This document shows positions 60,100 to 64,000 of a DNA stretch of 64,000 nt, in pieces. This stretch comes from Candidatus Promineifilum breve (GTDB taxonomy: Bacteria > Chloroflexota > Anaerolineae > Promineifilales > Promineifilaceae), in NCBI RefSeq assembly GCF_900066015.1, contig NZ_LN890655.1, forward strand, positions 2,458,726-2,522,725. Direction: 5' to 3'. Below the pieces are notes generated by a model that saw nothing but the letters and a program-made list of their open reading frames with translations, did no database searches and was not told the origin of the DNA. Within the stretch, counting starts at the first letter, position 1, and every line of letters begins with the position of its first letter. The translations under genes were made by a program, and so were the position numbers.

Positions 60100-61943
60100 A
60101 CGCTCCGGCAAACCTCTACTACGACCACGACCAGTCCGCGCCGCCGCCGGGCCTCGATTGGCTCGGCGATTGGCTGCTGACCTTTACCCCGCAGCCGGTC
60201 GCCGGGCTGCCCGCGCGCCGGCCGGGAATGGCCTGGCAGACGGCGTGGTCGGGGGCGTCATCGGCGCTATGGCGGGGCGACCCGGCCGGCGGCTGGCGCG
60301 GCCTGCCGCTGACGCGCGTGGCGACGCCGGCGTGGGCGGCCTGGCTCGCCGGCGAGCTGTATGGCACGCCCGACCCGGCCGCGGCCGTCGCCGCCGTGCT
60401 GATGGGTGACGCGCCGGCCGCCGCGCTGAATGGTCATTTCTTGTTGCTGGCCTATCATCAGCCGGCCGACGAGTGGCACGTCTGGACCAACCGCCACGCC
60501 ACAGTCCACGCCTATCTGGCGACGGCCAACGACCGCGCCGTCGTGGGCACATTCATGCCCGCCGTGGCCGCCGCCGCCGGCCGCGCCGAACTGGATTGGG
60601 AAGCGCTGACCGCTTTCTTCGGCTTCGGCTTTTGCGCCGGCGACCGGACCCAGTGGCAAGGGGTGCGCATCTTGCGCCCGGCCACCCATTACCGGCTCGA
60701 CGGCCGCGGCCGTCTGTTGAGCGAGGAATGCTATTGGGAGTGGCGACACGCGCCGGACGCCACGCGCTCCTATCAGGACACGCTGGCCGAATTCGCCGCG
60801 CTTTTCGGCGACGTGATGGGCGATTTGATGGCCGAGGGCCGCCTGGCCGTGCCCATCTCCGGCGGCCTCGATTCACGTTCGACCGTGGCGACGATGCGCG
60901 CCACCGACGCCGGCGCGGATCGCCGCTGGGCCTACTCCTATGGCTATAGCGACGACTCCATCGAAACGCGCATCGCCGGCCGGGTGGCCGCCGCTCGCGG
61001 CCTGCCCTTCGACACGTTTACCATCCAACCCTACCTGTTCCGGCAATTGCCCGGCGTCGTGGCGGCGGTCGAGGGCTTTTCCGACGTCACCCAATGCCGC
61101 CAGGCGGCCATCGTCGATGTCATTGCTCAGCGGGCCGATTATCTCATCGCCGCGCATCTGGGTGATCTCTACCTGGACGACATGGGGCTGGTGGGCGCCG
61201 CGCCCGGTTCGCTTGGCGAGGACGAATTAACCGGCGTGGCCCTCAAGAAAATCCGCAAGGGGGGCAGCGATTGGTTATTGGCTAACCTGTGCGCCCCACG
61301 ACTGGGCCGGGAGGAGCCGGAACCTCTGCTGCGCCGGCTGGCGGCCGATGAACTGGCCCGCCTGTCGGCCATTGCCGAGCCGGATTTCCGCATCAAGGCG
61401 TTCAAGGTCGATCAATGGTGCACCCGTTGGACGACCGTGGCCCTGCGCATGTTCCAGGCCGCCGCCTTCCCGCGCCTGCCCTTCTACGATACGCGGCTGG
61501 CCGATTTCTTCCTGACCGTGCCGACCGAATTCGTCGCCGGGCGGCGCTTGCAGATCGATTATCTGAAGCGTTACGCGCCCGATCTGGCGGCCATCGATTG
61601 GCAGCAGACGGGATCGAGCCTGTTCCGCGCCGGGCGACCCGACCCGCTGGCGACGGCGCGGCGGGCGGTCAACAAGGGGCGGCGCGTGCTCAGCGGGCGC
61701 GCGGTCATCGAGCGCAACTGGGAAGTGCAATTCCTCGGCCCCGAGGGCCGGCGCGGCCTGACGGCGTGGTTGCTGCGGCCCGGCTTACGCCTGCATGAGT
61801 TCGTCGCCCCCCAGGTCATCGCCGACCTGCTGGCCGCGTTCCAGGCCGCGCCGCTGGTCGATAAGCGCGGCTATACCGTCTCGATGCTGCTGACGTTTTC
61901 CGCCTGGCTGGAGCTATTTGGCGGCGGAGGCGGGGCGCGATGA
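60096..61943 (+). CDS. Asparagine synthetase-like protein lacking the glutaminase cysteine
   Basis: A 615-residue protein. The C-terminal half has the ATP-pyrophosphatase loop PISGGLDSRSTVATM, but the second motif is degenerate (AAHLGDLYLDDMGLVG). The N-terminal domain follows the layout of the glutaminase (ALNGHFLLLAYHQP, NRHATVHAYLATAND) but starts MNAPANLY, without the catalytic Cys at residue 2. It therefore cannot use glutamine in the standard way. It may ligate another amine, or act with the neighbouring AsnB. The start overlaps the TPR gene stop by four bases. Confidence 0.82.
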   Translation: MNAPANLYYDHDQSAPPPGLDWLGDWLLTFTPQPVAGLPARRPGMAWQTAWSGASSALWRGDPAGGWRGLPLTRVATPAWAAWLAGELYGTPDPAAAVAAVLMGDAPAAALNGHFLLLAYHQPADEWHVWTNRHATVHAYLATANDRAVVGTFMPAVAAAAGRAELDWEALTAFFGFGFCAGDRTQWQGVRILRPATHYRLDGRGRLLSEECYWEWRHAPDATRSYQDTLAEFAALFGDVMGDLMAEGRLAVPISGGLDSRSTVATMRATDAGADRRWAYSYGYSDDSIETRIAGRVAAARGLPFDTFTIQPYLFRQLPGVVAAVEGFSDVTQCRQAAIVDVIAQRADYLIAAHLGDLYLDDMGLVGAAPGSLGEDELTGVALKKIRKGGSDWLLANLCAPRLGREEPEPLLRRLAADELARLSAIAEPDFRIKAFKVDQWCTRWTTVALRMFQAAAFPRLPFYDTRLADFFLTVPTEFVAGRRLQIDYLKRYAPDLAAIDWQQTGSSLFRAGRPDPLATARRAVNKGRRVLSGRAVIERNWEVQFLGPEGRRGLTAWLLRPGLRLHEFVAPQVIADLLAAFQAAPLVDKRGYTVSMLLTFSAWLELFGGGGGAR

Positions 61944-63148
61944 CCCACGCCGCCCCCTTGCGCGTCCTGGTTCCCGGTCTGGCCTGGCCGCCGGAGACGT
62001 TCCTGGCCCGCCTGTTTCGCGGCCTGGCGGCGCGCGGCATCCGGCTGACGCTGATCGCGCCCCAGCCCCCCGATAGCGCGTGGCGGGCCATCCCCAACGT
62101 GGAGGTCAGGGTTATCCCGCGCTGGGACGGTTCCGCCCCGCGACGATTGTGGCAGTTGGGCGGGCGTTTGGGCGACGCGGCGCTACAGGCGGGCGAGACG
62201 CGCCGTCTGGTGGCCGCGGCACGGTCGGCCCCCGGCGACGGCCGCCCGCTGGAACGGCTCTACGCCTGGCTGCCGTTCAGTGGCGGCGAGTGGGACGTGG
62301 TTTACTTTCCCTGGAATACGGCGGCCATCGCCTATTGGCCGCTGCTGGACGGGCGGCCGTCGGTCATCAGTTGTCGCGGGGCGCAGATCAATATCGCCCC
62401 GCTCAACCCGGAGCGGGCGACGTTGCGCGATGGCCTGAAAATGACGTTCGCCAAGGCGACGGCCGTCCATTGCGTCTCCGAGGCCATCCGCCGCGAGGCG
62501 GCGCAGTACGGGCTGGACGAGGCCAGGGCCGTCGTCATCCGCCCCGCCGTTGACCCCGACGTTTTCCGGCCGGGCGGCGCGGAACGAGCCAACGGTACTC
62601 CTCTGCGGGTCATCTCCACCGGCAGCGTCATCTGGCGCAAGGGGTACGAGTACGCCCTGTCGGCCGTGCGCGAACTTGTCGAGCGCGGCGTGGCCGTGCG
62701 CTACGACATCATCGGCGACGGCGAGGAGCAGCAGCGCCTGCTCTATACGATTGACGATCTGGGGCTGGGCGACGTCGTCCATTGGCACGGCCGCCTCCGC
62801 CCGGACGAGGTGCTGGCCCGGCTACAGGCGGCCGACGTGTTCCTGCTGACCAGTCTAAGCGAGGGCATCTCCAACGCCGTGCTGGAAGGCATGGCCTGCG
62901 GGCTGCCGGTCGTGACGACCGATGTGGGCGGCATGGCCGAGGCGGTCACTGACGGCGTGGAAGGGTTCCTCGTGCCGCCGCGCGACCCGGCGGCCACCGC
63001 CGGCGCGCTCTACCGGCTGTGGGCGCAGCCTGAATTGCGCCGGACGATGGGCGCGGCCGGCCGCCGCCGTGTGCAGCGCGATTTCGCCCTGGACGATCAG
63101 ATTGACGCCTTCGCCGGGCTACTGCGCCGCGCGGGAGGGGGCCAATGA
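61940..63148 (+). CDS. Glycosyltransferase, GT4-type
   Basis: A 402-residue GT-B enzyme. A variable N-terminal acceptor domain precedes the donor-binding domain with VISTGSVIWRKGYEYALSAV, YDIIGDGEEQQRLLYTIDDL, VFLLTSLSEGISNAVLEGMA and CGLPVVTTDVGGMAE, the GT4 retaining signature with the EX7E-type glutamate. It would add a sugar from a nucleotide donor. Both ends overlap neighbours by four bases. Substrates unknown. Confidence 0.92.
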   Translation: MTHAAPLRVLVPGLAWPPETFLARLFRGLAARGIRLTLIAPQPPDSAWRAIPNVEVRVIPRWDGSAPRRLWQLGGRLGDAALQAGETRRLVAAARSAPGDGRPLERLYAWLPFSGGEWDVVYFPWNTAAIAYWPLLDGRPSVISCRGAQINIAPLNPERATLRDGLKMTFAKATAVHCVSEAIRREAAQYGLDEARAVVIRPAVDPDVFRPGGAERANGTPLRVISTGSVIWRKGYEYALSAVRELVERGVAVRYDIIGDGEEQQRLLYTIDDLGLGDVVHWHGRLRPDEVLARLQAADVFLLTSLSEGISNAVLEGMACGLPVVTTDVGGMAEAVTDGVEGFLVPPRDPAATAGALYRLWAQPELRRTMGAAGRRRVQRDFALDDQIDAFAGLLRRAGGGQ

Positions 63149-64000
63149 GACTCATCCTGGTCGTCCCCCACTTCCCCAAGCTGTCGGAGACGTTCATCGT
63201 CAACAAGTTTGTCGGCCTGGTTGATGCCGGCTGGGACGTACACGTGGTCTGCGCCGACGAAGGGGCATGGGCCGACTTCCCGCAATTGGCCGCCCGGCCG
63301 GAACTGCGGCGGCGCGTCCATCGCCAATGGCCCCACGCCCCGGCCTGGCGGGCGGCACTGCTGTTTTTGCCGGCGCTGCTGCTGACCTTGCTGCGTGCCC
63401 CGCGGGCCACGCTGCGCTACCGGCGCGTCGTCGGATTCGGCCGGGCGGCGGTCAAGCGTTTCTATATGGACGCCGTATTGATCGCGCTGCGGCCCGACAT
63501 TCTGCACTATGAGTTTGGCGCGCCGGCCGTGGGCCAGACCTATTTGAAGCGTGCCCTGGCCTGCCACCTCAGCGTCAGCTTTCGCGGCTACGATCTGAAC
63601 TACGCCGGTCTGGCTGACCCGCATTACTATGATGCCCTGTGGCGGGAGGTTGACGCCGTTCACGTGCTGGGCGGCGACCTGTGGCGGCGAGCCTTGCGGC
63701 GCGGCTGCCCGGCCAACAAGCCCCACGCCCTCATCCCCCCGGCGATTGATAGCCAACTCTTTCGGCCGTCCGCCGCCGCCGCCGCCGATATCGACGCCCA
63801 CCCGTTGCGCGTTCTCAGCGTCGGCCGTCTGGAATGGAAAAAGGGGTATGAGTATGGGCTGGAAGCGGTGCGCCGGCTGGTCGGCGGCGGTGTGCCGGTC
63901 GTCTATCGCATCGTCGGCGAGGGCGGCTATGGCGAGGCGCTCCATTTCGCCCGCCGCCAGATGGGGCTGGATGATTTCGTGACCTTCGTCGGGCGGCAGT
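63145..64000 (+). CDS. Glycosyltransferase, GT4-type, 3' end beyond window
   Basis: At least 285 residues. The start MRLILVVPHFPKLSETFIVN is typical of colanic-acid-type GT4 enzymes. YEFGAPAVGQTYLKRALACH and LSVGRLEWKKGYEYGLEAVR mark the two Rossmann domains. The donor-site glutamates lie past the edge. It overlaps the upstream glycosyltransferase by four bases and probably acts on the next sugar of the same chain. Confidence 0.9.
   Translation, partial: MRLILVVPHFPKLSETFIVNKFVGLVDAGWDVHVVCADEGAWADFPQLAARPELRRRVHRQWPHAPAWRAALLFLPALLLTLLRAPRATLRYRRVVGFGRAAVKRFYMDAVLIALRPDILHYEFGAPAVGQTYLKRALACHLSVSFRGYDLNYAGLADPHYYDALWREVDAVHVLGGDLWRRALRRGCPANKPHALIPPAIDSQLFRPSAAAAADIDAHPLRVLSVGRLEWKKGYEYGLEAVRRLVGGGVPVVYRIVGEGGYGEALHFARRQMGLDDFVTFVGRQ

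Overview
The window is GC-rich, densely coded bacterial DNA, most likely from a filamentous Chloroflexota lineage (Anaerolineae/Ardenticatenia-like). This is inferred from gene content: F420-linked enzymes, STAND/TPR regulators, PT-rich secreted proteins, LVIVD propellers, VanW proteins, a TupABC transporter, and many short palindromic intergenic repeats. I saw no tRNA, rRNA, CRISPR array, intact insertion sequence or prophage.

Layout. 0-3.2 kb: partial F420:NADP oxidoreductase, SsnA-type amidohydrolase, thioredoxin, F420/LLM oxidoreductase. 3.2-12 kb: methyltransferases, a four-helix membrane protein with its own promoter and leader hairpin, a VanW-like wall protein, a dGTPase-like HD hydrolase, a LysM protein and biotin protein ligase. 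12.1-14.7 kb: a class A penicillin-binding-protein scaffold whose catalytic motifs all look lost. 14.7-16.7 kb: PIN toxin with AbrB-type antitoxin, and a thiolase. 16.9-23.6 kb: a secretome block (14-repeat LVIVD protein, M23-type peptidase, a secreted protein and a decayed paralogue of it). 23.8-26.9 kb: an NB-ARC/STAND NTPase and TPR protein encoded as an overlapping pair. 27.1-33.2 kb: tryptophanase, a methyltransferase, tupABC with a ModE-like regulator and a clear operator, and hicA-hicB-higA. 33.3-40.8 kb: asnS, pdxT, a PAS histidine kinase, msrPQ, a HAD phosphatase. 41-48.4 kb: a membrane-spanning STAND-TPR protein coupled to an SH3b lipoprotein, then a DinG-type exonuclease-helicase. 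48.5-51.9 kb: HtrA-like lipoprotein protease and the primary-type sigma factor. 52.2-64 kb: a surface-glycan cluster (Wzm/Wzt-type ABC exporter, three methyltransferases, two asparagine-synthetase-like proteins, a TPR protein, two glycosyltransferases), continuing past the right edge.

Functional links. TupABC plus ModE-like control would supply W/Mo to molybdopterin enzymes such as MsrP, also encoded here. The VanW, LysM, M23 and pseudo-PBP genes point to an unusual cell envelope. The Wzt C-terminal domain, the FkbM-type methyltransferases and the amidotransferase-like proteins suggest export of a methylated, possibly amidated glycan.

The most unusual property is at sequence level. At least ten families of short, text-like repeats, mostly arranged as inverted arrays, sit at gene 3' ends. 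They often supply the stop codon or last residues of the gene, and in one case supply both stops of a convergent pair. Two copies lie in frame inside coding regions.
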